The translations under genes were made by a program, and so were the position numbers. The notes beneath the pieces are model-generated. The model did not search any database and was not told where the DNA came from. It was given only the letters and a program-made list of their open reading frames with translations. Positions 52,407 through 60,613 of a stretch of 64,000 nt of DNA are shown here, piece after piece. The stretch comes from Acidipila rosea (GTDB lineage Bacteria; Acidobacteriota; Terriglobia; Terriglobales; Acidobacteriaceae): positions 62,001 through 126,000 of the forward strand of contig NZ_SMGK01000002.1 in NCBI RefSeq assembly GCF_004339725.1, read 5' to 3'. Numbering within the stretch: position 1 is the first letter of the stretch; every line of letters begins with the position of its first letter.

Positions 52407-53528
52407 TTATCGCACCCTTGACGCGCGCACGCGCTTGCCCGCTGTCGGTGGGCACGTGGACTCGCGGATGATCAGCTCCGGCACAATCGTCACCTGGTCG
52501 GGAGCTTCCCGTTTGGATTCTCCCCGCTCCATCTGCAGCCGCTGCAGCAGCAGTCGCGCAGCCGTCATGCCCATGTTGTGCAGAGGCTGGCGGATCGTAG
52601 TCAGACTTGGATTGTGATAAGCCGCAGCCTGGATATCGTCAAAGCCCACGACCGATACATCTTCCGGCACGCGCATGCCGTAATCGCGAAAGGCGCGAAT
52701 GGCGCCGATGGCCGCAATGTCGTTGAAGGAGATAAGCGCCGTGAATGGCTGCTTGTGCGACAGCAGCTGCTGCACGACCGGGTAGCCCAGCTCCGGCGAT
52801 GAGAGATTCATCTGCAGCTGCACCACCAGTTCCGGCTTCACCACAAGCTGCAGATCGCGCGCCACAGCCATCAGGCTCTTCCATCGATCATCCGAGTCGG
52901 AGCTGAAAGTCTGTCCGCGCATGAACGCGATGTTGCGATGACCAAGCTGGTGCAGATGGCGCAGAGAGAGTTCCGCCGCGCGATGATGATCGAGCGTGAT
53001 GCTGGTCACTCCCTCCAGCCGCCTGTGGCCCGCGACCGCTACCACGGGAATAGGCAGGCTGTGCTGCAGCGCGGTATCGATTGCGATGAAGCCCTCCACC
53101 GCTCGATCCATCAGCATGCGCGGATACTCCTCGATCAGGTCGGCCTTGCGGCGATGGCTGGCCGTCAAATAAAAGTAGCCCTCCTCGATCAGAACCTCTT
53201 CGATGCCGTTCATCACCAGCACGGAGTAGCCGTCGCTCAACTCGGGCACGAGTACGCCGATGGAAAAGCTCTGCCGTCGCCGCAGCGACCGCGCAAAGAA
53301 GCTGGGGCGGTAGTCGAACTTCTTCGCCGCCGCCGTCACGCGGTCGCGCGTCTCCTGCGGAATGGACTTGACCCCCGGCGCATTGTTGAGCACCAGCGAG
53401 ATGGTTGCAGGGGAGAGGTCGAGATAGTCTCCCAGGGTTCGCAGGCTGATAGGCCTGCCAGGAAGAAAGGGACTTTTCTTCTCTTCGGGCTCTTCGTCGG
53501 GAGCGGTCGTTTTCGTGCGTCGAGGCAT
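52407..53528 (-). CDS. LacI-family transcriptional regulator
   Basis: A 373-residue regulator. ATG 53528 is chosen (an ATG at 53564 adds 12 residues). An unusual charged N-terminal extension of about 28 residues (PRRTKTTAPDEEPEEKKSP...) precedes the helix-turn-helix (ISLRTLGDYLDLSPATISLVLNNAPGVKSIPQETRDRV), which is normally at the very N terminus. The periplasmic-binding-protein-like domain follows (FSIGVLVPELSDGYSVLVMNGIE ... ISFNDIAAIGAIRAFRDYGMRVPEDVSVVGFDD). Ligand and targets are not evident; the divergent gene is cysD. Confidence 0.92.
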   Translation of the reverse strand: MPRRTKTTAPDEEPEEKKSPFLPGRPISLRTLGDYLDLSPATISLVLNNAPGVKSIPQETRDRVTAAAKKFDYRPSFFARSLRRRQSFSIGVLVPELSDGYSVLVMNGIEEVLIEEGYFYLTASHRRKADLIEEYPRMLMDRAVEGFIAIDTALQHSLPIPVVAVAGHRRLEGVTSITLDHHRAAELSLRHLHQLGHRNIAFMRGQTFSSDSDDRWKSLMAVARDLQLVVKPELVVQLQMNLSSPELGYPVVQQLLSHKQPFTALISFNDIAAIGAIRAFRDYGMRVPEDVSVVGFDDIQAAAYHNPSLTTIRQPLHNMGMTAARLLLQRLQMERGESKREAPDQVTIVPELIIRESTCPPTAGKRVRASRVR

Positions 53529-53591
53529 AGCAGAAGTTCTAGTTTGTTGGTGCAGATTGTTCAACTTAAATCGTTTGGACAGCTGCCATGT

Positions 53592-53620
53592 TTGACATGA
53601 AAGCCAATCTGCCCCATTCT
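53592..53620 (+). promoter_or_regulatory. Candidate promoter of the cysDNH operon
   Basis: Perfect -35 TTGACA (53592-53597), 17-bp spacer, and a poor -10 CATTCT (53615-53620, 3 of 6). Transcription would start near 53627 and give an untranslated leader of about 200 nt. Just downstream, TGTTnCAC occurs twice 10 bp apart (53621, 53631) and might be an operator. Confidence 0.45.
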
Positions 53621-53665
53621 TGTTACACGATGTTGCACAGCCTTTCTAACCTCGCTTGTCGAATG

Positions 53666-53783
53666 CCACGCCGCTGTTGTTGCGGCTGTTGCGCGTTCCA
53701 GCGTGGGTAGAGAGTAGAAGAACCGGCAGCACCCGGTTTCTGCCCGCGCTAGATTCTCTGGCGTGGGTTTTTTATTTGCCCAC
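53666..53783 (+). promoter_or_regulatory. Candidate attenuator/riboswitch-like leader RNA of cysDNH
   Basis: The word gcgtggg occurs twice (53701, 53761) and can compete for cccgcgc at 53743-53749. Upstream copy: agcgtggg pairs with cccgcgct (8 bp plus a G-U), an antiterminator. Downstream copy: cccgcgc pairs with gcgtggg followed by six T, a terminator. The upstream copy can itself be held by ccacgc at 53666 (6 bp), and the downstream copy by cccac at 53779. In addition aaccgg/ccggtt at 53721-53738 forms a local hairpin. This switch-like set lies between a plausible promoter and cysD. No known riboswitch consensus was recognised. Confidence 0.6.
53743..53773 (+). terminator. Rho-independent terminator inside the cys leader
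   Basis: 7-8 bp stem (cccgcgc / gcgtggg with one G-U plus T-G closing pair), 11-nt loop, and six consecutive T (53768-53773) followed by attt. It lies 57 bp before the cysD start, so it is positioned to attenuate the operon rather than to end a gene. Confidence 0.65.
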
Positions 53784-53829
53784 CTGAATCTTCCCCTCAA
53801 ACCCAGACACTATTTGGAGCTTTCGTCCC

Positions 53830-54747
53830 ATGGCGAGTGCAGCAACTCAGCTTAGCCTCACCCATCTTGAACAGCTTGAGGCTGAGAGCATCCACATCTT
53901 CCGCGAAGTTGCAGCGGAGTTTCAGAAGCCCGTAATGCTCTACTCCATCGGCAAGGATTCTTCCGTGATGCTGCGGCTCGCGCAGAAGGCCTTCCACCCC
54001 GCGCCCATTCCATTTCCGCTGCTCCACGTCGACACCGGCTACAAGTTCACTGAGATGATCGAGTTTCGCGACCGGTACACCAGTGAGCTCGGCCTCGACC
54101 TGCTCGTCTGGCGGAACGAGGCAGCGCTCGCCAAGGGCGCGAACCCCGTGGAACTGGGCACGCAGCGCTGCTGCGGCTACCTGAAGACACAGGCTCTGCT
54201 CGATGGCCTGCGCGAATACGGCTTCGATGCCGCGTTCGGCGGCGCGCGCCGGGACGAAGAGCGTTCGCGCGCCAAGGAGCGCATCTTCTCCTTCCGCGAC
54301 CGCGCCGGGCAGTGGGACCCAAAGAACCAGCGCCCCGAGCTATGGAACATCTACAACGGCCGCATCGGGCCCGGCGAAAGCATCCGCGTTTTTCCGCTGT
54401 CGAACTGGACAGAGCTCGATGTGTGGCACTACATCCATCTTGAAAAAATTCCCGTCGTGCCGCTCTACTTTGCCAAGCCGCGTCAGATGCTGGTGCGCGG
54501 CGACAGCCTCATTCCGCTGGAGCAGCCCTTTGTGCGCGGCCTGCCCGGCGAGGAGCAGCTCGTCAACTGCCGACTGCGTTCGCTGGGCTGCAGCCCCTGC
54601 ACCGGCGCCATCCGCTCTGAGGCGGATACCGTGCCGAAGATCATCGCCGAGTTGATTGGCTTCCGCTCCTCTGAGCGCGCCAACCGCATCATCGATCACG
54701 ACCAGGATGGATCAATGGAAATCAAGAAGCGCGAGGGATATTTCTGA
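53830..54747 (+). CDS. cysD: Sulfate adenylyltransferase subunit 2
   Basis: Makes APS from ATP and sulfate together with CysN, 305 residues. The PP-loop is [18 protein letters not shown] near residue 38. Other family stretches are [59 protein letters not shown], and the C-terminal [27 protein letters not shown]. The stop overlaps the cysN start (TGATG). First gene of the sulfate operon. Confidence 0.97.
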   Translation: MASAATQLSLTHLEQLEAESIHIFREVAAEFQKPVMLYSIGKDSSVMLRLAQKAFHPAPIPFPLLHVDTGYKFTEMIEFRDRYTSELGLDLLVWRNEAALAKGANPVELGTQRCCGYLKTQALLDGLREYGFDAAFGGARRDEERSRAKERIFSFRDRAGQWDPKNQRPELWNIYNGRIGPGESIRVFPLSNWTELDVWHYIHLEKIPVVPLYFAKPRQMLVRGDSLIPLEQPFVRGLPGEEQLVNCRLRSLGCSPCTGAIRSEADTVPKIIAELIGFRSSERANRIIDHDQDGSMEIKKREGYF

Positions 54748-56327
54748 TGCCGGCCATTGAAGAAGAGCTCACCATCGAAGAATTTCTGGCAGCGGAACAG
54801 GCCAAGGATCTGCTTCGCTTCACCACCGCGGGCAGCGTCGATGACGGCAAATCGACACTCATCGGGCGGCTGCTCTACGACTCGCGCAACGTCTATGAGG
54901 ACCAGGTGCGCGCCGTCACCCAGACGCAGGGCTCGATTGACTTTGCGCTGCTTACTGACGGCCTCCGCGCCGAGCGCGAGCAGGGAATCACCATCGATGT
55001 CGCCTATCGCTACTTCACCACGCCCCGGCGGCGCTTTATCATCGCCGATACGCCGGGCCATGAGCAGTACACGCGCAACATGGCCACCGGCGCATCGACA
55101 GCCGATCTCGCCATCGTTCTCATCGACGCGCGCAAAGGCATCCTGACGCAGAGCCGCCGTCACGCCTTCATCGCCTCACTCCTGGGCATTCCCCACGTGA
55201 TCGCCGCCGTGAACAAGATGGACCTCGTCGACTATTCGCAGGAGGTTTTTCTTGCGCTGCAGCAGCAACTCGCGGAGCTGGCGCGTGAGCTTGCGATTCC
55301 CGACCTGCTCGCCATTCCCATCTCCGCGCTTGAGGGCGATAACGTCGTCAGCCCGAGCGAGCGGATGCCCTGGTACGACGGACCCACGCTGCTCGAACAT
55401 CTGGAGACCGTCCCGACGAAGGAGTTCACGCTCGATGCCGCCTTTCGTATGCCGGTTCAGCGCGTGCTGCGCCCACATCAGGATTTCCGAGGCTTTGCCG
55501 GACAGATCGCCTCTGGCGTGATCCGGCCCGGGGATGAAATTCGCGTGCAGCCCTCCGGGCGAACCGCGCGGGTAAAAAGCATTGTGACCTTCGACGGTGA
55601 ACTGGAACTGGCCCACGCACCACAATCGGTCACTCTCACGCTCGACCGTGAACTCGATATCAGCCGTGGCGACCTCATCACCGCTGCGCAGCAAACGGCC
55701 GAGGCCGCCTCGCTCTTCGAGGCATCGCTCGTCTGGATGCAGAACGAGCCGCTCGATCCGGCGCGCACCTATCTGCTGAAACACACCACCCGCACGGTGA
55801 AGGCGCAGGTCAGGCTGCGGCATCGCATCGATATCAACACGCTCGATGAGCGCACCGACGGCGCGCTTGAGATGAACGGCATCGCGAGCGTCGAGATCGA
55901 GACCAGCCAGCCGCTGCTCGCCGACGCTTATCGCGATAACCGCATCACCGGCAGCTTCATCCTCATCGATCCGGAGACGAACAGCACCGCCGCCGCGGGC
56001 ATGATCCGCAGCATCTCCGCGCAGGCTGAGCCGTTGAAGAGCAGGGAAGCAGTTGCCGTGGTCACGGCCTCTGCCGCGCAGATGCGCGGCCTTGAGGAGG
56101 CACTCGCCGCGCGCGGCCACATAATCGTAACTACCCGGGTTACAGATCGTTCGGTCTGGCGTTCTCTGCTGCAGATCGGCGTCACCGTACTCGTATTGGC
56201 CGACCGGACCACGGGCCCCATGCTGGCGCATCTGGATGGGGCAACAGGGATCGCGGTCGAGCCGCTGTTGCCCGAGGCAGACCTGCTGCTTGCGGTCCTG
56301 TCCTATTCATCCAAGGAGAGAGCATGA
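54747..56327 (+). CDS. cysN: Sulfate adenylyltransferase subunit 1 (GTPase) with a C-terminal extension
   Basis: Regulatory GTPase partner of CysD, 526 residues; CysN is usually about 430-475. GTPase motifs: GSVDDGKSTLIGRLLYDS (P loop), EREQGITIDVAYR, DTPGHEQYTRNM, NKMDLVD. Beta-barrel domains follow to about residue 425. The last about 90 residues (SREAVAVVTASAAQMRGLEEALAARGH...) are extra and lack a Walker A motif. They may be a degenerate APS kinase (CysC) domain or an unrelated addition. Overlaps cysH by 4 bp. Confidence 0.95.
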   Translation: MPAIEEELTIEEFLAAEQAKDLLRFTTAGSVDDGKSTLIGRLLYDSRNVYEDQVRAVTQTQGSIDFALLTDGLRAEREQGITIDVAYRYFTTPRRRFIIADTPGHEQYTRNMATGASTADLAIVLIDARKGILTQSRRHAFIASLLGIPHVIAAVNKMDLVDYSQEVFLALQQQLAELARELAIPDLLAIPISALEGDNVVSPSERMPWYDGPTLLEHLETVPTKEFTLDAAFRMPVQRVLRPHQDFRGFAGQIASGVIRPGDEIRVQPSGRTARVKSIVTFDGELELAHAPQSVTLTLDRELDISRGDLITAAQQTAEAASLFEASLVWMQNEPLDPARTYLLKHTTRTVKAQVRLRHRIDINTLDERTDGALEMNGIASVEIETSQPLLADAYRDNRITGSFILIDPETNSTAAAGMIRSISAQAEPLKSREAVAVVTASAAQMRGLEEALAARGHIIVTTRVTDRSVWRSLLQIGVTVLVLADRTTGPMLAHLDGATGIAVEPLLPEADLLLAVLSYSSKERA

Positions 56328-57010
56328 GTATCTATCCCACGCAGAAGGCTGCCGACGCCCGCGCCCTGGTCGCGCGCCAACTCGAAAAGCAGGACAGCGT
56401 ATGCGTCACCTGCAGTTTTCAGGCCGAGGACATGGTGGTGCTCGACATCGTGCGCTCGTTCTCACCCGATGTTCCCGTGCTGTTCCTCGAGACCGGCTAT
56501 CACTTCCGCGAAACATACGAGTATCGCGACCGCATGGCCGCCGAGTGGCAGCTGAATCTCGAAAACGTATTGCCCACGCTAACGGTTGTGCAGCAGGAGG
56601 CCCAGTTCGGCATCCTGCACCAGACCGCCCCCGACCGCTGCTGCGCGCTGCGCAAGGTAGGGCCGCTCTTCTCCGCGCTGGCAGCCTATGAAACATGGTT
56701 CACAGGGCTGCGCCGCGAACAGGCGAAGACCCGCGCAGGTCTTGAAGCGGTAGACACTTTCCGCCTTCCCGGCGGACATTCACTCGCCAAGATCAGCCCG
56801 CTTGCCGACTGGTCCACGCGGGACGTGTGGGGCTATGCCGCAGAACACGGCATACCGCTGCTGCCGCTCTACGATCTTGGCTACCCCAGCATTGGTTGCG
56901 AGCCCTGCACGCGCCTGCCCTCTGATCCAAACGATCCGCGCTCAGGCCGCTGGGGCGGACAGAAAGTGGAATGCGGCATTCACCTCGAAGGTCAGCCAGA
57001 GCAGCACTGA
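56324..57010 (+). CDS. cysH: Assimilatory adenylylsulfate (APS) reductase
   Basis: A 228-residue PP-loop reductase converting APS to sulfite. Motifs: CVTCSFQAEDMVVLDIV, FLETGYHFRETYEY, DRCCALRKVGPL, GLRREQAKTRAG, CEPC, and the catalytic C-terminal Cys in GGQKVECGIHL. The CC and CxxC pairs that bind a [4Fe-4S] cluster mark an APS rather than PAPS reductase, so no APS kinase is needed. Translation is coupled to cysN (ATGA). Confidence 0.95.
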   Translation: MSIYPTQKAADARALVARQLEKQDSVCVTCSFQAEDMVVLDIVRSFSPDVPVLFLETGYHFRETYEYRDRMAAEWQLNLENVLPTLTVVQQEAQFGILHQTAPDRCCALRKVGPLFSALAAYETWFTGLRREQAKTRAGLEAVDTFRLPGGHSLAKISPLADWSTRDVWGYAAEHGIPLLPLYDLGYPSIGCEPCTRLPSDPNDPRSGRWGGQKVECGIHLEGQPEQH

Positions 57011-57025
57011 GAGCGCGGGCAGTTC

Positions 57026-57823
57026 ATGGAGTTTCTGGTTGGATTTCTGATCGCAGTCGCCATCGCCGTCACCGGCGTTGGCGCCGGTACGCTGACAGCG
57101 CCGCTGCTCATCTTTTTCCTGCATGTGCCGCTCGGGGTGGCTGTCTGCACCGCGCTTGTCTACGCGTCGGTCATCAAGCTCCTCGTGCTTCCCGTGCAGA
57201 TCGTTCGCCGCAAGATCAACTACCGCGTCGCCGGCTGGATGCTTGCAGGCGGCCTGCCCGGCGTGGTGCTCGGCTCCCTCATGTTGCGGCGGTTTGTTCT
57301 CGTCCACGCGCAGCGTCCGCTCTACGCTGTCCTGGGGGTGATCATCGTCGTCTCGTCGGCGTGGCATCTATGGAGACACTTTCGTCCCGGCACGCAGGTC
57401 GTGCAGGGACCACCGCGCCTGCGCCGTCTCGCCGCCTTCATGTTGCCGGTGGGGTTTGAGGTTGGCCTGTCGTCTTCAGGCGCGGGCGCGCTCGGCTCGC
57501 TTGCGCTCATGGGCTTCACTTCGCTCACGCCCTCTGAGGTAGTGGGCACGGACCTCGCCTTCGGCTTTGCCCTTTCGCTTGCCGGCGGCGGAGTTCATCT
57601 CTTCACCGGCGGCTGCGACAGCTCTCTGCTCCTCACGCTCATCGGCGGGGGAGCGGTCGGCGTCATCGCCGGCAGCGCACTTGCTCCCCATGTGCCGCAA
57701 CGCCAGTTGCGGCTGGCACTCGCCGCCTGCCTGCTGCTCATCGGCGTGCAGCTCTGCTATCGCGCACTGCAGCATCTCCCCGCAGCCTCTGCCCTGGGTT
57801 ATCTGCGCCACTTTGTGAGCTAG
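57026..57823 (+). CDS. TauE/SafE-family membrane transporter
   Basis: A 265-residue inner-membrane protein with about eight hydrophobic segments. Typical TauE/SafE features are VTGVGAGTLTAPLLIFFLHVPLGVAVCTALVYASVIK near the N terminus and GALGSLALMGFTSLTPSEVVGTDLAFGFALS in the middle. It starts 15 bp after cysH and is probably in the same operon. It may export sulfite or other sulfur anions, or import sulfate; direction is not shown by sequence. Confidence 0.88.
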   Translation: MEFLVGFLIAVAIAVTGVGAGTLTAPLLIFFLHVPLGVAVCTALVYASVIKLLVLPVQIVRRKINYRVAGWMLAGGLPGVVLGSLMLRRFVLVHAQRPLYAVLGVIIVVSSAWHLWRHFRPGTQVVQGPPRLRRLAAFMLPVGFEVGLSSSGAGALGSLALMGFTSLTPSEVVGTDLAFGFALSLAGGGVHLFTGGCDSSLLLTLIGGGAVGVIAGSALAPHVPQRQLRLALAACLLLIGVQLCYRALQHLPAASALGYLRHFVS

Positions 57824-57840
57824 CAGCGCTCCTGCTCCCA

Positions 57841-58956
57841 TCAGTTCTTCGCGCCGGCGATGGGATAACCCTGCCATACATACTCCAGGGCTTCCGGCAG
57901 CGTTTGCTGCTTTACTGCGTGGTCGACATGCCCGGCATTCTGCGCGAAGACGAACTGGTAGTGATAGCCTTTGGCCGCCAGCACCCTCGCCATGTTTTCA
58001 TTGGCAACGACCCAGTCGTGCATCTGCTCGCGCATGACGTTCGGGTTCAGCAGATCCCTGTCCCCAACCTCCATCCAGATACGCAGCGGCTTCGCCGGAC
58101 TCTTCGGGATGAGGTGCTCGTGAAACTCCCATGCTCCATGCGGAGTCTGCGGGTTGTAGGGCCATTGCTGGTTCACGTAGGTGCCCGAGTAGGTGAGAAC
58201 GCGGTGGTAGAGCTCCGGGTGGTACCACGCCATGATCAACGCGCACGAGCCGCCGGAGCTGCCGCCCATCGTCGCTCGGCCATCCGGATCATGGGTCAGC
58301 TTCACATGGTATTTCGCCTCGACCAGCGGCAACACCTCTTTCTCGACAAACTCCGCATACCGGCCTGACATGGTGTCATACTCCAGCCCACGTTCGCTGC
58401 CCTGGGCATCGCCTCCGCCGTTGCTGATCGAGATGGCGATCATCGCCGGCACCCGATGTTCGGCGATCAGGTTATCGAGCGCCGTGAACAGGGCAGGGTC
58501 TGGCCCATCAGCACCCACAATGAACGGAGCAGCCGTGCCCGCGACATATTGCCTGGGAACATACACTGCAACCCGCCGCGTATACGGCGCAGGGTGGCTC
58601 GTGGTCACGATCAATCTGCCGGGATGCGCCGGGTCCACCGTGCCGAAAGTATTTGCATCCCGCGCGATGCCGGGATAGATCCTGCTGTCAGCCGAGTTCA
58701 TGGTGAAGGTATAGACCGTGCCCTGCGGCACGCCCGGCTGCACGCTCATCTCCGGCGCCGGATGATGGGTAGGTCCAAGGATGAAGTTGCCGTCCGCCGT
58801 CGGCGGGGGCGTCACGCCATCCGGCAGATCCTTCGCCGTGACGTACCCCGCCGAGTGAGCGTCGCGCGTAGGCGGTGTCGGCCGCGGCTGGGCCTGGGCC
58901 GCACCTGCGCCCGCCACCGAGAGAAACACAATGCTGATGCTGAGAAAGCGAACCAT
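57841..58956 (-). CDS. Exported esterase of the Fes/CE1 (esterase D-like) family
   Basis: A 371-residue alpha/beta hydrolase. ATG 58956 has AAGGAG 8 nt upstream and gives a signal peptide ending GAAQAQP; a longer start at 58998 is rejected. The nucleophile elbow is TMGGSSGGSCALI. Likely acid is in VGDRDLLNP and the His in AGHVDHA. An N-terminal Ig-like region (VYTFTMNSADSRIYPG) precedes it, as in acetyl- or feruloyl-esterase-like proteins of this family. Substrate unknown. Convergent with the TauE gene. Confidence 0.87.
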   Translation of the reverse strand: MVRFLSISIVFLSVAGAGAAQAQPRPTPPTRDAHSAGYVTAKDLPDGVTPPPTADGNFILGPTHHPAPEMSVQPGVPQGTVYTFTMNSADSRIYPGIARDANTFGTVDPAHPGRLIVTTSHPAPYTRRVAVYVPRQYVAGTAAPFIVGADGPDPALFTALDNLIAEHRVPAMIAISISNGGGDAQGSERGLEYDTMSGRYAEFVEKEVLPLVEAKYHVKLTHDPDGRATMGGSSGGSCALIMAWYHPELYHRVLTYSGTYVNQQWPYNPQTPHGAWEFHEHLIPKSPAKPLRIWMEVGDRDLLNPNVMREQMHDWVVANENMARVLAAKGYHYQFVFAQNAGHVDHAVKQQTLPEALEYVWQGYPIAGAKN

Positions 58957-59196
58957 TCCAAAACTCCTTGTTGTTGAGGCGCCATCGCTTCTCACCACGC
59001 AGCGTTCCTCCCGTCAGTCTTCGAGGACCATCATAGGCGCAGGCCGGCCCTCTTTCTGAAATTCATCCGCCAAAATGCCATTGCGCTAATGAATAGTTGT
59101 CTATACATTAATCTGCAGTGAAGCCGCACTTCTTCGCCTGCGCAAATGTTCCTGCTGCCGGCGGAGTTTTACTGTAACTTTTTCTTCGGAGACCGG

Positions 59197-60567
59197 ATGA
59201 TGACGATCAAATCGACCTGCGCAGCCCTCGTGCTTGCTCTTTCCGCCTTAGCCGCTAACGCAGGCGCCCAGACCGTGAACGCGGTGGACGTCAAGCCCAG
59301 TCCGCAGCAGGTCGCATGGCAGGATCTGGAAATCGGCGTCATCATCCACTTCAGCACCAATACGTTTCTCAATCGCGAGTGGGGCGACGGCACCGCCGAC
59401 CCCAAGGTCTTCAACCCCTGCTGTGTCGACACCGACCAGTGGATGAAGGCAGTGAAGGCGGCGGGCGTACGCTATGCCGTCCTGGTGGCGAAGCATCATG
59501 ACGGGTTCACCCTGTGGCCGAGCGCGCAGACGAACTACGGTGTCAAGAGCAGCCCCTGGATGAACGGCAAAGGCGATCTCGTCCGCATGGCATCCGATTC
59601 GGCGCGCGCCAACGGGCTCAAGTTTGGCGTCTATCTCTCGCCCTGGGATCGCCACGACCCTCGCTATAAGGATCCTGCCGCTTATGACAAGTACTACCTC
59701 GCGCAACTGACCGAGCTCGCGTCGAACTACGGCAACCTGACGGAGTTCTGGCTGGACGGAGCAGGCAGCGGCGGGCGCACCTATGACTTTGAAAAGATCA
59801 TCCAGACGCTCCGCACTTACCAGCCAAATACGATGGTCTTTGCCGATGTGGACCTCTTCAAATATGCCGATCTGCGCTGGGTGGGCACTGAGAGCGGCTA
59901 CGTCCCCTTCGAGAACTGGAACGTAGTGGATCGCGCCGGCTATCTCCGCTGGCGGCCAATTGAGGCAGATACGCCGCTGCGCGCCTATCACTGGTTCTGG
60001 CATCCCAACGACGAGGCCAGCCTCAAGTCCGTCAAAGAGCTGGTGGACACCTATAACGCCAGCGTAGGCCGCGGCGGCCAGCTGATGCTGGGCGTCGCTC
60101 CTGACAAGGACGGCCGCCTGCCAGCCGTCGATGTTGCGCGGCTTAAGGAGTTCGGCGACGCCATTCGCGCGCTCTACTCGCACAACCTGGTGGTAGAGGA
60201 TCACGCCCACGTCGCTCCCGCCTATGCTGCCGCAGTCGATAACGATCCGGACACCTTCTGGTCGGCGCCCGCCGGCTCGCATAGCGCCGTGCTTGAAGTG
60301 GATTTCCCCAGGCCCGTCACCTTTGACCGCACCCTCACCATGGAGTGGCTCAACGACGGACAGCATATTGAGAAGTATGCTGTTGAGGTCTACACGCAGG
60401 GCCACTGGAAGCGCATTGTCGAGGCTGAGGCCATCGGCCACAAGAAGATAGATATCTTCAAGCCTGTGACCGCCCAGCGCGTCCGCCTCAACCTGCTTTC
60501 GACCACCACCGAGGCTCACATCCGCGAGTTCCAGCTCTACAACGATTCCGACGTCAAACTCCCCTGA
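59197..60567 (+). CDS. GH29 alpha-L-fucosidase with C-terminal discoidin-like domain
   Basis: A 456-residue exported glycosidase. ATG 59197 has CGGAGA upstream and gives a signal peptide ending NAGAQT. GH29 motifs: LEIGVIIHFSTNTFLNREWGDG, YAVLVAKHHDGFTLWPS, LKFGVYLSPWDRHDP, and the nucleophile Asp in LTEFWLDGAG. The C terminus (about residues 345-455, DNDPDTFWSAPAGSHSAVLEVDF ... RLNLLSTTTEAHIREFQLY) is an F5/8 type C domain that may bind sugars. It probably releases fucose from polysaccharides outside the cytoplasm. Confidence 0.92.
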   Translation: MMTIKSTCAALVLALSALAANAGAQTVNAVDVKPSPQQVAWQDLEIGVIIHFSTNTFLNREWGDGTADPKVFNPCCVDTDQWMKAVKAAGVRYAVLVAKHHDGFTLWPSAQTNYGVKSSPWMNGKGDLVRMASDSARANGLKFGVYLSPWDRHDPRYKDPAAYDKYYLAQLTELASNYGNLTEFWLDGAGSGGRTYDFEKIIQTLRTYQPNTMVFADVDLFKYADLRWVGTESGYVPFENWNVVDRAGYLRWRPIEADTPLRAYHWFWHPNDEASLKSVKELVDTYNASVGRGGQLMLGVAPDKDGRLPAVDVARLKEFGDAIRALYSHNLVVEDHAHVAPAYAAAVDNDPDTFWSAPAGSHSAVLEVDFPRPVTFDRTLTMEWLNDGQHIEKYAVEVYTQGHWKRIVEAEAIGHKKIDIFKPVTAQRVRLNLLSTTTEAHIREFQLYNDSDVKLP

Positions 60568-60613
60568 CAGGAGTGCCGCGTCTGAGGTAGGCTTGTGCGT
60601 TGGAGGGCAGCCC

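Noticed and set aside
53666..53783. SAM-I or SAM-II riboswitch in the cysD leader
   Set aside because: The conserved core sequences of those classes are not present. The element is reported as an unclassified attenuator instead.
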